64,000 nucleotides of DNA, from positions 1 through 64,000 of the forward strand of contig CANFTW010000003.1 of assembly GCA_947450025.1 (NCBI GenBank), read 5' to 3'. The position numbers were made by a program, and so were the translations under genes. Shown here one piece after another: positions 16,412 to 25,179 of this stretch (its first letter is position 1; each line of letters begins with the position of its first letter). The DNA is from Bacteroidota bacterium (lineage in GTDB: Bacteria; Bacteroidota; Bacteroidia; B-17B0; Aurantibacillaceae). Under the pieces are notes generated by a model. It saw nothing but the letters and a program-made list of their open reading frames with translations. It did not search any database and had not been told where the DNA came from.

Positions 16412-17935
16412 ATGTTTCAAAAAAAATTATTTGCCGATATTAAGGCAGGGGTTGTCGTATTTTTAGTGGCCTTACCACTATGTTTAGGAATTGCAATGGC
16501 CTGCAAAGTTCCATTGTTTTCAGGAATTATGGCAGGAGTTGTGGGTGGTATTTTAGTCACAATTTTTAGCGGTTCTAAGTATAGCGTTTCTGGTCCTGCT
16601 GCTGGCCTAACAGCTATTGTTTTAGCGTCTGTATCGCAACTGGGAAGCTACCAGGCTTTTTTAGCTGCCGTGGTATTTGCAGGGGTGTTTCAGTTAATCT
16701 TAGGTATTTTAAAAGCAGGAACTATTGGAAACTATATACCAAATGCGGTCATAAAAGGAATGCTTGCAGGCATTGGTATCATTTTAATCATTAAACAAAT
16801 ACCTCATTTATTTGGTTACGATAAAGATCCAGAAGGTGATGAACAGTTTATTCAAATGGACGGAGAAAACTCATTTACTGAACTCGTGCATATGATAAAT
16901 TTCATAACACCAGGTGCTATTATCATTGGGATTGTTTCTATCCTGATACTCATTATTGCCGAAAAACCTTTTTACAAGAAAGATAAAATATTATCCAACA
17001 TTCCAGGTCCTCTATTGGTTGTCATATTTGGCATACTTCTAACGTTGTCTTTTAATAGTCATTCATTTTTATTAATTGATCCTCAACATTTAGTAAACTT
17101 ACCAACCATAACTTCAATAACTGATTTGCAAGACAATTTATTTTTTCCTGATTTCAGTCTAGCCAATACTAGCCAATTTTGGACGATTGTTTTTACATTA
17201 GCAATTGTTGCTAGCTTAGAAACATTACTTGGAATTGAAGCTATTGATAAATTAGACCCAGAAAAAAACGAATCAAATACGAATAAAGAACTTTTAGCAC
17301 AAGGCATCGGCAATATCGCCTGCGGGTTTTTAGGAGCTTTACCTATAACCTCAGTCATTGTGAGAAGTTCTGCCAATATCAACTCTGGTGCTAAATCAAA
17401 ATTATCTTCAATTATCCACGCAGCACTATTAATCATAAGTGTTGTCTTACTCCCTAATATGCTAAAATTAATCCCAAATGCATGCTTAGCAGCTATATTA
17501 ATCGTTACTGGATTTAAATTAACTAAGCTTGCCATTTTTAAAGAACAATGGAAATTTGGAATGGAACAATTTATACCATTTACTATTACCGTTATTGTCA
17601 TGCTTGTGACAGACCTGCTCAAAGGTGTTTGCGCAGGATTGATTATTGCCGTAATTTATATTATTAGAGACAATATTAAATCTTCATTTGAAGCAAGCAG
17701 TGATACCATTGACGGACAATTATATTACTTAATTAAATTACCACAGCACGTTACTTTTTTTAATAAGGGTTACTTAATAAAATGTTTTCGCAATATAGAA
17801 CCAAATAGTAAAGTTATTATCGATGGTACTATTAATAAAAAAATTAACAGAGATTCTAAAGATGTGATTGATGACTTTATTTCCACATCAAAAATTAGAA
17901 AAATAAATATTGAACTCATAAAATATAAACACTAA
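16412..17935 (+). CDS. SulP-family anion (probably bicarbonate) transporter
   Basis: 507 residues from the ATG at 16412; the ORF track adds two codons from a TTG. The start MFQKKLFADIKAGVVVFLVALPLCLGIAMA and the SGPAAGLTAIVLASV segment are diagnostic for SulP. Eleven to twelve membrane helices follow. The last 75 residues (LYYLIKLPQHVTFFNKGYLI, KVIIDGTINKK) look like a short or degenerate STAS domain. The beta-carbonic anhydrase gene starts 4 bp downstream. Such pairing supports bicarbonate as substrate (BicA-like), although sulfate cannot be excluded. It acts in the inner membrane, usually with sodium. Confidence 0.9.
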   Translation: MFQKKLFADIKAGVVVFLVALPLCLGIAMACKVPLFSGIMAGVVGGILVTIFSGSKYSVSGPAAGLTAIVLASVSQLGSYQAFLAAVVFAGVFQLILGILKAGTIGNYIPNAVIKGMLAGIGIILIIKQIPHLFGYDKDPEGDEQFIQMDGENSFTELVHMINFITPGAIIIGIVSILILIIAEKPFYKKDKILSNIPGPLLVVIFGILLTLSFNSHSFLLIDPQHLVNLPTITSITDLQDNLFFPDFSLANTSQFWTIVFTLAIVASLETLLGIEAIDKLDPEKNESNTNKELLAQGIGNIACGFLGALPITSVIVRSSANINSGAKSKLSSIIHAALLIISVVLLPNMLKLIPNACLAAILIVTGFKLTKLAIFKEQWKFGMEQFIPFTITVIVMLVTDLLKGVCAGLIIAVIYIIRDNIKSSFEASSDTIDGQLYYLIKLPQHVTFFNKGYLIKCFRNIEPNSKVIIDGTINKKINRDSKDVIDDFISTSKIRKINIELIKYKH

Positions 17936-17939
17936 AATA

Positions 17940-18584
17940 ATGGACAAGGCATATCAAAAATTAATAGATGGGAATAGACGTTTTTCCTTGGAGAAAAGAT
18001 TTGAAGACCCAGAATACTTTAAAAAATTATCACTAGGACAAAAGCCAGATTACTTATGGATAGGCTGCAGCGATAGTCGTGTGCCTGCTAATGAAGTAAC
18101 CAGTACAGAAAGTGGGGAAATGTTTGTGCATAGAAATATTGCAAACTTAGTAGTTCACACAGATGTCAATTTAATGAGTGTTTTAGAATATGCCGTAACC
18201 GTATTAGGTGTTAAACACATTATAGTTTGCGGACATTACGGATGCGGAGGAGTTAGAGCAGCCATGGGAAATGGTAGTTATGGATTAGTAGATAATTGGC
18301 TAAGAAACATAAAAGATGTATACCAAAAACATGTGGTAGAATTAGAAGCCATCACTGATGAAGACAAACGCGCAGATCGATTAACAGAATTAAATGTGAT
18401 TGAACAAGTTCAACATTTAGCTAAAACAAAAATAGTTCAAGGCGCTTGGGCAAATGGTAAACAACTAGCTGTTCACGGTTGGGTATACGGATTGAATAGC
18501 GGATTGATTACCGAATTAAAAGCAGTGTACGATGATAAAGGAGATATTGAACCTATTTACAGGTATGAGTTTAGTAAACAATAA
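17940..18584 (+). CDS. can: beta-class carbonic anhydrase
   Basis: 214 residues. Interconverts CO2 and bicarbonate in the cytosol. Zinc ligands and catalytic dyad are visible: Cys43 and the Asp45/Arg47 pair in CSDSR, then His99 and Cys102 in CGHYGCGG. HRNIANLVVHTD and the C-terminal WVYGLNSGLITEL are also typical of the beta class. Length is normal. Translation follows the SulP gene by 4 bp, so transporter and enzyme form an operon that supplies and equilibrates bicarbonate for carboxylases. Confidence 0.95.
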   Translation: MDKAYQKLIDGNRRFSLEKRFEDPEYFKKLSLGQKPDYLWIGCSDSRVPANEVTSTESGEMFVHRNIANLVVHTDVNLMSVLEYAVTVLGVKHIIVCGHYGCGGVRAAMGNGSYGLVDNWLRNIKDVYQKHVVELEAITDEDKRADRLTELNVIEQVQHLAKTKIVQGAWANGKQLAVHGWVYGLNSGLITELKAVYDDKGDIEPIYRYEFSKQ

Positions 18585-18629
18585 TTCAAAACAGTTTTAT
18601 TAATCGACCTACTTTTTTGATTAAGTAAT

Positions 18630-19313
18630 TTATTCATTAAAATATTTCATGACTTCACTTTCGTAACTATTTCCAACGGGAATTTTTTTGTCTCCTAACA
18701 GTAAAGTTTTATTGCGAAGACTTTCTACCTTTTTGATAGGAACAATAAACGAGCGATGCACTCTTATAAATTCAGATGAAGGCAATTTTTCGAACATCGC
18801 CTTCATCGTCATTCGAGCAACAATCGTTTTTTGTTGATATAAATTAATTTTCAAATAATCATCTAAAGCTTCAATGTAAGTAATATCATCTAGCATGATT
18901 TTCTGCAAACTATAATCAGCTCTTACAAAGATATGTTGTGATTTTGAATTAATGTTCGAAGAAAAATACTCTTGAGCTTTATCGGTAGCTTGTTTAAATC
19001 GTTCAAATGTAAAAGGCTTTAATAGGTAGTCCAATGCATTTAAATTAAATCCTTCAACCGCATAATCTGCTCGTGAAGTAATAAATATCACTAAAGTATT
19101 CTGCTTAATTTGCTTGTATAAATCGATGCCATTCAAATTAGGCATTTCAATGTCTAAAAAAATAATATCGGTAGGAAATTTTTTAAGATGTTTCAATCCA
19201 TCTTCCGCATTGCTAAAGGTTTTTTCTAAACTAATGGTTTCTATTTCATGACAAAAATTTTCAATCACTTTAAGAGCAATTGGTTCATCATCTATAGCGA
19301 TAGCCTTTATCAT
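18630..19313 (-). CDS. LytTR-type response regulator
   Basis: 227 residues. The receiver domain (1-120) has acidic pocket DDE at 8-10, phospho-acceptor Asp54 in FLDIEMP, and the conserved Lys in YLLKPF. The LytTR DNA-binding domain follows (about 125-227; FVRADYSLQKI, EALDDYLKINL, RVHRSFIVPIKKVES). The usual partner is a LytS/YehU-like kinase with a His_kinase domain, but none is adjacent, so it is an orphan in this window. It faces the acyltransferase gene divergently across 160 bp. Confidence 0.92.
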   Translation of the reverse strand: MIKAIAIDDEPIALKVIENFCHEIETISLEKTFSNAEDGLKHLKKFPTDIIFLDIEMPNLNGIDLYKQIKQNTLVIFITSRADYAVEGFNLNALDYLLKPFTFERFKQATDKAQEYFSSNINSKSQHIFVRADYSLQKIMLDDITYIEALDDYLKINLYQQKTIVARMTMKAMFEKLPSSEFIRVHRSFIVPIKKVESLRNKTLLLGDKKIPVGNSYESEVMKYFNE

Positions 19314-19443
19314 AAATGTTTATATAAAAAGTTCAACATCAAAACATCAAATAATACACTAAGTTAACTAGCTTTTATAAAAATAACAACTAGTGAGGTG
19401 AATACCCTTGTTTAATAGGTAAAAGTAATGCTCAATTAGGTAT

Positions 19444-19451
19444 TATTTTTG
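19444..19451 (+). promoter_or_regulatory. candidate -7 element of the acyltransferase gene
   Basis: TATTTTTG matches TAnnTTTG and lies 22 bp before the ATG at 19474. No TTG occurs at the usual upstream distance (the nearest, 19408-19410, is too far), so the call is tentative. Confidence 0.35.
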
Positions 19452-19473
19452 TAAATTTATTACAACTAGAATT

Positions 19474-20505
19474 ATGATCAAAAGAACAGAAACAGCAGAT
19501 GCACTAAAAGGTATTGCGATCCTTTTAATGATTCAGGTTCACATCCTGGAGTTGTTTGCCGTGCCAAAAATAGTTGAAAGTCATTTAGGTAAACTCGTTT
19601 TGTTTTTGGGAGGGCCTCCTGTGGCTCCTTTATTTATGGTCATTTTTGGCTATTTTTCACTTTCAAATCAACATTCTTTTAAACAACTTTTCGTTAGAGG
19701 ATTAAAAATATTTAGTTTAGGAGTGCTGTTAAATATTGGGTTAAATTTTAATTTAATTCTTTCTAACTATCAAGGTCTTATAAATATTAATTTATGGACA
19801 TACATATTTGGTGTTGATATTTTACAATTAGCTGGGATCAGTTTGATAATTATTGCTTGTATCAAGCCTATTCTTCAAAAAAATAATTATGCTAGTTTAT
19901 TATTGATTCTTACCGTAATTCTCTTAACTAACTTAACAGCTAACTTAAAAATAGAAAACGCTCCATTGAAATATATAAGTGCATTTATTTATGGTAATGC
20001 AAACTGGTCATACTTTCCTATACTGCCTTGGTTATGCTATCCATTATTTGGTGTTTGGTTCTATCAGTTTCATCAACAGTTTAGTTTCATTTTCCTCAAA
20101 TTCAAAAAGATAAAATATATCCTATATATTTCATTTACATTTTTTTTGTTTGAAACATATCATTATACTATTTCTATTACATCACATTTAATATCTTACT
20201 ATCATCACCATGATTTATTTTTTTTATGGGTAGTTATGTTTTTAGGATTTTACACTTTATTAGTAAACGATCTCAATATGTTAGTCGGTCACACAATGGC
20301 AATGAAATTTATAAAATGGTTAGGACAACATGTGACGTTAATTTATGTCATACAATGGCTTATTATAGGGAATATAGCTACTGAAATCTATAAAACAGAA
20401 TCGAATCTATTTAATTTAGGATGTTGGTTTACTGGAATAACCATAGCTTCTTGTGGATTAACCTACATGATGTTATTGATTAAACCTTTTTTTGGTCGTA
20501 AATAA
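19474..20505 (+). CDS. membrane acyltransferase (HGSNAT/OpgC-like)
   Basis: 343 residues with about nine to ten membrane helices. The N-terminal RTETADALKGIAILLMIQVH carries the Arg, Asp and His that mark the acyltransferase-3/HGSNAT/DUF1624 superfamily. It is followed by FLGGPPVAPLFMVIFGYF, again typical of the DUF1624 group. Such enzymes move an acyl group from a cytosolic donor to a sugar or lipid across the membrane. Substrate is unknown. It converges with the ATP-grasp gene with 5 bp between stops. Confidence 0.75.
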   Translation: MIKRTETADALKGIAILLMIQVHILELFAVPKIVESHLGKLVLFLGGPPVAPLFMVIFGYFSLSNQHSFKQLFVRGLKIFSLGVLLNIGLNFNLILSNYQGLININLWTYIFGVDILQLAGISLIIIACIKPILQKNNYASLLLILTVILLTNLTANLKIENAPLKYISAFIYGNANWSYFPILPWLCYPLFGVWFYQFHQQFSFIFLKFKKIKYILYISFTFFLFETYHYTISITSHLISYYHHHDLFFLWVVMFLGFYTLLVNDLNMLVGHTMAMKFIKWLGQHVTLIYVIQWLIIGNIATEIYKTESNLFNLGCWFTGITIASCGLTYMMLLIKPFFGRK

Positions 20506-20510
20506 AAACC

Positions 20511-21977
20511 CTACATCATTTTAAAATCACCGGCTTCTAATAAATCTTCTTCACTTAACATACTAATGTCAATTAAATCAGATTTATATTGAGAACGAAT
20601 AGCTTTAATCCAGCGTTTTGCCCTTTCTGATAACTGAAAATCATCCGACATTAATCGGCCACGTAATACCATGATTCCTAAATCGGCTCCTTCATATAAA
20701 TAATCGTCCTTTTGTGTAATTTGTAAAAAGAACGCCTCGTTATCATCTTTCACAGATTGACGATGCGCATCCATTTTTTTGAATTGAATGTTGCCATTTT
20801 TTTTCATTTCCCATATCCCAGACTCAGGAACTTTTGTAGCTAATTCTAATGATTTTTTGGTATGCTTTATAACTAATTGACTCCAGCTATCCATGTTTTC
20901 AGCTTTCATCCATCGCTCTACTAATTCATTAACGTTTATGGTGTATGGCACATCCATCCATTCTAATAAGTGAAATAAAAACATGGGTACATCCATCATC
21001 CCAAATTTCGAATGATTGGTTAACGAACTTACTCCAGATACACGTGGATTTAATTCTCCCAAATAAATTTCACCATTATCTTTATCAATTAAAAAATCTA
21101 ATTCAAAATATCCTTTGTATCCCTCTTTGCGTAATTGATCTCCAAATTTTTGTGTGTATGATTTTGCTTTTTCTCTAATATCTGCATTAAAGGCATTACC
21201 AAAAATTTCGTTACCACACCAACCACCTTTGTAAGGTGTTAACTCCTTAAAACCTACTAACTCAGTCATTAATGGCGCTACTAAAGTTCCGTGTTGTGTC
21301 ACGCATCCTTCAATAGCAGTGCCATAGCAGTTAATGCGTTTCATGATTTTCACTTCTTTTTCTTTCGTTATTTCTTCAGCATAAGTATTAAACTCATCTT
21401 CGTTTGAAATGAAAAAGGTTGTGTGTCCCGAATCACCAAATGGTGTTTGTACCACTAAGTTTTCTCCTAAATTTTCAGATAATTTTCTTAGATGCTTGTA
21501 ATCTGTTACTGGTGATAGTACATTTGGAACACAAGCTACTCCCGCTTTTTCAGCTATACGATTGGTGTTTACTTTGTTGTCTAAAAAGGTGCGCAATTCT
21601 GCTGATGGAAAACACACATCCAACCCAATTGCTTTTGCTAGTTGTTCCGTTTTCTCATCAAACATTAAGAACAAAGCTTTACCCATTTCCCCATTAACAG
21701 CATTTGACTTGATGTAATGAATGACTTCTGGATGTTGTAACAAATAATTGTTAATGTCTTCAATGCTAGTAAATTCATCATGTGGCATTTCTTCTTTTGG
21801 AGAAAATAAATTTGGATGTTGCCCATCATAAGAATCAATATGACTGATGTATTTAAAATTATTTACCCATTCGTCTATGCCTAATAAATTAAAATTGGTA
21901 GCACTAATAAAGTAAATAGGAGTTGCGTTAGATTTAAAAAAATCTTTTATGTCAGTTATGCTATTTAGAGTTTTCAT
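20511..21977 (-). CDS. ATP-grasp ligase-like protein (biotin-carboxylase annotated family)
   Basis: 488 residues. ATP-grasp fold: pre-ATP region with NTNRIAEKAGVACVPNVLSP, glycine/His loop QTPFGDSGHTTFFI (about 180), KIMKRINCYGTAIEG strand, and metal-binding FELDFLIDKDNGEIYLGELNPRVSG (about 290-315) with Glu and Asn ligands. It forms a carboxyl phosphate intermediate and joins it to a nucleophile; the real substrates are not known. It lies 23 bp downstream of the Orn/Lys/Arg decarboxylase gene, an association I recall from other Bacteroidota. True biotin carboxylase is unlikely because no biotin carrier gene is near. Confidence 0.8.
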   Translation of the reverse strand: MKTLNSITDIKDFFKSNATPIYFISATNFNLLGIDEWVNNFKYISHIDSYDGQHPNLFSPKEEMPHDEFTSIEDINNYLLQHPEVIHYIKSNAVNGEMGKALFLMFDEKTEQLAKAIGLDVCFPSAELRTFLDNKVNTNRIAEKAGVACVPNVLSPVTDYKHLRKLSENLGENLVVQTPFGDSGHTTFFISNEDEFNTYAEEITKEKEVKIMKRINCYGTAIEGCVTQHGTLVAPLMTELVGFKELTPYKGGWCGNEIFGNAFNADIREKAKSYTQKFGDQLRKEGYKGYFELDFLIDKDNGEIYLGELNPRVSGVSSLTNHSKFGMMDVPMFLFHLLEWMDVPYTINVNELVERWMKAENMDSWSQLVIKHTKKSLELATKVPESGIWEMKKNGNIQFKKMDAHRQSVKDDNEAFFLQITQKDDYLYEGADLGIMVLRGRLMSDDFQLSERAKRWIKAIRSQYKSDLIDISMLSEEDLLEAGDFKMM

Positions 21978-22000
21978 ATTTCTCTTTTTTTAAACTAAAT

Positions 22001-24745
22001 TTATTTTTTTACTTTCACTTTAGCTTCAGGTATTTGCATGGCATGCATAGCACCCATTGCTGAAATAGTATTTTTACGATTCAATGCTTCAGGTGTAAAT
22101 ACTTTTAAACCTAATTCAGCTCTATAACCGTGTATTTCTTTTACATCCAAAGCAATCATAAATCGTAATATTTCTTCGCTAACAACTTGTCCGGGTACTA
22201 AAATTGGGAATCCCGGAGGATATGGTATTACAAAGGATGTCGAAACTAATTCTTTGTTATCTAATAATTCTTTTAAGCAATCTTTTAATAAAATGTATTC
22301 ACATAATTCTTCCTCATAAGCTAAGAAAAATGCTTCGCGAATGTTCCCGCCTGGTACGCCAGGAGATGCTTGAAAAGAGCGATGAAAATAGCTAAAATCA
22401 GGAAGAGGTGGGACATCTTTAATTAAAGAGTTAATGTGTTTTTTAGAAATTTCTTCTTCGCGTTTATTTAATGAACGTCTGCTTTCATCTAACTCATCTG
22501 CAATTTGTAAAAGTGCATTTATCAAAAAAGTAACACTTCCACGAGTTGTTCCAATATTAGTCATAAACAACACGGTATTGCGAGATGTTTTATTGACTTG
22601 AATATTAAAACGATCCATTAGGTAGGAGTTTTTAAAAGCGTCTCCTGTAATCCCAGCCATACCTACTGAAAGCGTTACCTTGGTTGGATCTAAAACAAAT
22701 TCATCTTTTTCCCAAGCTTCTTCCATTCTATCCCAACCATCTTTCTCAGTATAATATTCACTTAAACCACATTGACGAAATTCAGAAGGAATGATATCTT
22801 TTACATTTAACACATGAAAGAATTTACTCAATTTTGGATGGTCTTGAATTTTTGATCGCAACACCATCGCCATTTCAATGCTTTTTTCTACTAACTCATA
22901 CCCTTCTAACTCCACTTGTCGGCGGCCAATATCCAGTGAAGCTAAAATTTGATAATTAGCCGAAGTCGTTGTATGTGTCATATATGCTTCTTGAAAATTA
23001 TCAGCTACACGACGATTAAATTCTTCGTCCCAAATTTGAATCATAGAACCTTGACGAAAACAAGACAATGTTTTATGAGTGCTTTGGGTTGAGTATACTC
23101 TTATTTTTACTTTATCAGGATCGGGCATTGTAGGTATATCGCCTGGTTTTAAAGTTGCCACATAAGCTTTGTATTTTACTCTATACTCTTCGCTATGATA
23201 TTTATGAAATAATTTTTGTGCTACATACATTCCAGTGCGCTGTTTGTATGTGTATGTAAAGCTTGCAAATGCAAACCAAGCTTCGTCCCATAAAAAAACC
23301 ATATCAGGTTTAATAGCGAGTACTTCTTCCATCACACGTTCAACATTATATACTAAACCATCAAAAGTGCAGTTAGTAAGCAATAACATTTTTACTTTAT
23401 CTAAACGTCCCGCTTTACTTAAAGCAATTAATCGTTCCTTAATAATGCGCAAAGGTACAGCTCCATACATTGAATATTCTTCAATAGGATAAGAATCCAA
23501 GTATGCCGGAAATGCGCCAGCTAATACCATTCCGTAATGATGCGACTTATGACAATCTCTATCAATTAATACTACGTCTCCTGGTTTGATTAAAGCTTGT
23601 TGTACAATTTTATTAGCCGTACTGGTTCCGTTAGTCACATAAAAGGTATGTTCGGCTCCAAATGCTTTAGCTGCTTTTTCTTGAGCTCTTTTTAAAGGGC
23701 CTTTTGGTTGTAATAAAGAATCCAATCCTCCATTCGTTGCTGATGTTTCTGCCAAGAATACATTACGTCCATAAAAATCACCAAAATCAGAAATCCAACG
23801 AGATTTAAAAACGGAGTTTCCTCTTGAAATTGGCATCGCATGAAACACACTTGTTGGTTTTTTACTATACTCTGTTAACGCCGAATAAAAAGGTGCGTCA
23901 TAGCGCTCATTGATGCCACTTATAATTGTTAGGTGTAGTTCTTGAACATCTTCCATACGATAAAAAATACGACGGAAAGATTTTAACGTCGTGTCTTCTA
24001 AATGTGTTAATGATGTATCAGTGATATAATAAATATCTAACTCAGGACGAAACTGATGAATGTATTTACCTAATAAAGGTCCTAAATCTCCATCAGATAT
24101 ATTAGTAATATCAATTTTTAGAACATTTTGAATAAAAGGCTTGATATGTTTAGTAATGTTAGTTGATAAATGCAAAGGAGCGTATCTAATGCAGGCAGCT
24201 TGAATATTATAGTTAAAAAATAAACAAATTAAAGCATCTTGAAATGAACGTTGAACAACGACATCATACACTAAATGATCATTTGGTGTTACTAAATCTT
24301 TGAATTTATTTTTTAAAATCTCTTCTTCTTTTGAAGATAAATCTTCAACATACAATACTTCAAAATAATTTCGTTTTGGTCCGCTAGATAATTTTTCTTT
24401 ATTACCATCAACACTGTAACTACCTTTTAATTTTTCTCCTAAAACCTCAGGATGGGTTCGGTAATTATCACTTACTAATAGATATACTATTTCAGCTACT
24501 TGATTACTGACAGCTTTTAACTCACGTTTCTCAACAGATTTAATAATCTTACGAACCAAAGGCGCGCCTGGTAAAGAAAAATATTGTTCAATGCTCAATA
24601 AATTTTGAAGAACATCGTTCATGTCATTTAAACTTGAATCAAATGAAGGCTCTTGTTGTATTCGTGTAATATGATTACTTTTTTCTTTTAGCTCGTTCCA
24701 TAAATCAATTCTTAATTGATTGATGTTATAATGTTTTGAGTTCAT
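22001..24745 (-). CDS. PLP-dependent Orn/Lys/Arg decarboxylase, long form
   Basis: 914 residues, longer than the roughly 715-755 of classic inducible Arg/Lys/Orn decarboxylases. The additional length is N-terminal (about 1-250, with a receiver-like wing region). The fold-type I core has FYVTNGTSTANKIVQ (phosphate-binding), FLWDEAWFAF (Asp to the pyridine nitrogen) and STQSTHKTLSCFRQGS with Lys558 as PLP lysine. The C-terminal domain has YPPGFPILVPGQ. It makes a polyamine or diamine; the substrate amino acid is not readable. It is co-transcribed with the ATP-grasp gene. Confidence 0.88.
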   Translation of the reverse strand: MNSKHYNINQLRIDLWNELKEKSNHITRIQQEPSFDSSLNDMNDVLQNLLSIEQYFSLPGAPLVRKIIKSVEKRELKAVSNQVAEIVYLLVSDNYRTHPEVLGEKLKGSYSVDGNKEKLSSGPKRNYFEVLYVEDLSSKEEEILKNKFKDLVTPNDHLVYDVVVQRSFQDALICLFFNYNIQAACIRYAPLHLSTNITKHIKPFIQNVLKIDITNISDGDLGPLLGKYIHQFRPELDIYYITDTSLTHLEDTTLKSFRRIFYRMEDVQELHLTIISGINERYDAPFYSALTEYSKKPTSVFHAMPISRGNSVFKSRWISDFGDFYGRNVFLAETSATNGGLDSLLQPKGPLKRAQEKAAKAFGAEHTFYVTNGTSTANKIVQQALIKPGDVVLIDRDCHKSHHYGMVLAGAFPAYLDSYPIEEYSMYGAVPLRIIKERLIALSKAGRLDKVKMLLLTNCTFDGLVYNVERVMEEVLAIKPDMVFLWDEAWFAFASFTYTYKQRTGMYVAQKLFHKYHSEEYRVKYKAYVATLKPGDIPTMPDPDKVKIRVYSTQSTHKTLSCFRQGSMIQIWDEEFNRRVADNFQEAYMTHTTTSANYQILASLDIGRRQVELEGYELVEKSIEMAMVLRSKIQDHPKLSKFFHVLNVKDIIPSEFRQCGLSEYYTEKDGWDRMEEAWEKDEFVLDPTKVTLSVGMAGITGDAFKNSYLMDRFNIQVNKTSRNTVLFMTNIGTTRGSVTFLINALLQIADELDESRRSLNKREEEISKKHINSLIKDVPPLPDFSYFHRSFQASPGVPGGNIREAFFLAYEEELCEYILLKDCLKELLDNKELVSTSFVIPYPPGFPILVPGQVVSEEILRFMIALDVKEIHGYRAELGLKVFTPEALNRKNTISAMGAMHAMQIPEAKVKVKK

Positions 24746-24751
24746 AGTACT

Positions 24752-24787
24752 AATTTAATAATTTGACAATTCGAGAATTGGTTAATG
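24752..24787. repeat. AATTnnnn octamer array, left flank of four-helix-bundle gene
   Basis: AATT recurs with exact 8-bp spacing at 24752, 24760, 24768 and 24776, then AATG at 24784. The last unit (AATTGGTTAATG) overlaps the TAA stop of the four-helix-bundle gene. An equivalent array with the same phase lies on the other side of that gene, exactly 392 bp away. Confidence 0.75.
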
Positions 24788-25135
24788 TGTAGTCTTTGAT
24801 GATGCTATAATCTTAGATAAGATTTTAATGATCTCTTCTAGTTTTTTCTGAAGTTCTTCGCAGTTTGGATATGATTTTGAAAGATGACATAATAATAACC
24901 AATATTCTGTTTCATCAGCTTCTTTAGCTGCTATTTTCATTTTATGAATAAAGTCTTGTTTGCTTTCTGCGTTTTGAGCTTCTCTGATATTTGCTCCTAC
25001 TGATGTTCCAGATTTTAATAATTGATTTGCAACAATAAACTTTCTTTTAGATTCTAATAACTCAGTATACTCAATTATTAGTAAAGCGAATTCAAGCGTT
25101 TTTTCTACAATGATATTTGGTTTATTATTCTGCAT
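24782..25135 (-). CDS. four-helix-bundle protein (23S rRNA intervening-sequence family)
   Basis: 117 residues, nearly all alpha-helical. LEFALLIIEYTELLESKRKF, LLKSGTSVGANIREAQNAES and FIHKMKIAAKEADETEYWLL are the signature helices of the S23/IVP four-helix-bundle family. This family was first known from insertions in 23S rRNA genes and is related to diversity-retroelement Avd proteins. Here it stands alone between metabolic genes, on the same strand as both neighbours, and is framed on both sides by AATTnnnn octamer arrays. That suggests a mobile or recently inserted cassette. Molecular function is not known; nucleic-acid binding is plausible. Confidence 0.88.
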   Translation of the reverse strand: MQNNKPNIIVEKTLEFALLIIEYTELLESKRKFIVANQLLKSGTSVGANIREAQNAESKQDFIHKMKIAAKEADETEYWLLLCHLSKSYPNCEELQKKLEEIIKILSKIIASSKTTH

Positions 25136-25143
25136 AGTATTTT

Positions 25144-25179
25144 AATTTTCAAATTAACTAATTTTCAAATTGATTAATG
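25144..25179. repeat. AATTnnnn octamer array, right flank of four-helix-bundle gene
   Basis: AATT at 25144, 25152, 25160 and 25168 with exact 8-bp spacing, then AATG at 25176. Within it TAATTTTCAAATTAAC and TAATTTTCAAATTGAT form a 16-bp tandem repeat (25143-25174). The terminal AATTGATTAATG overlaps the stop of the VOC gene, just as AATTGGTTAATG does for the neighbouring stop on the left. Confidence 0.75.

Noticed and set aside
17083-17622. 179-codon ORF antisense to the SulP transporter gene
   Set aside because: Lies wholly inside a well-supported gene on the other strand, and its composition matches a shadow frame.
20511-21977. True biotin carboxylase of acetyl-CoA carboxylase
   Set aside because: No carrier gene adjacent, and the ATP-grasp pattern is that of a ligase-like subgroup paired with a decarboxylase.
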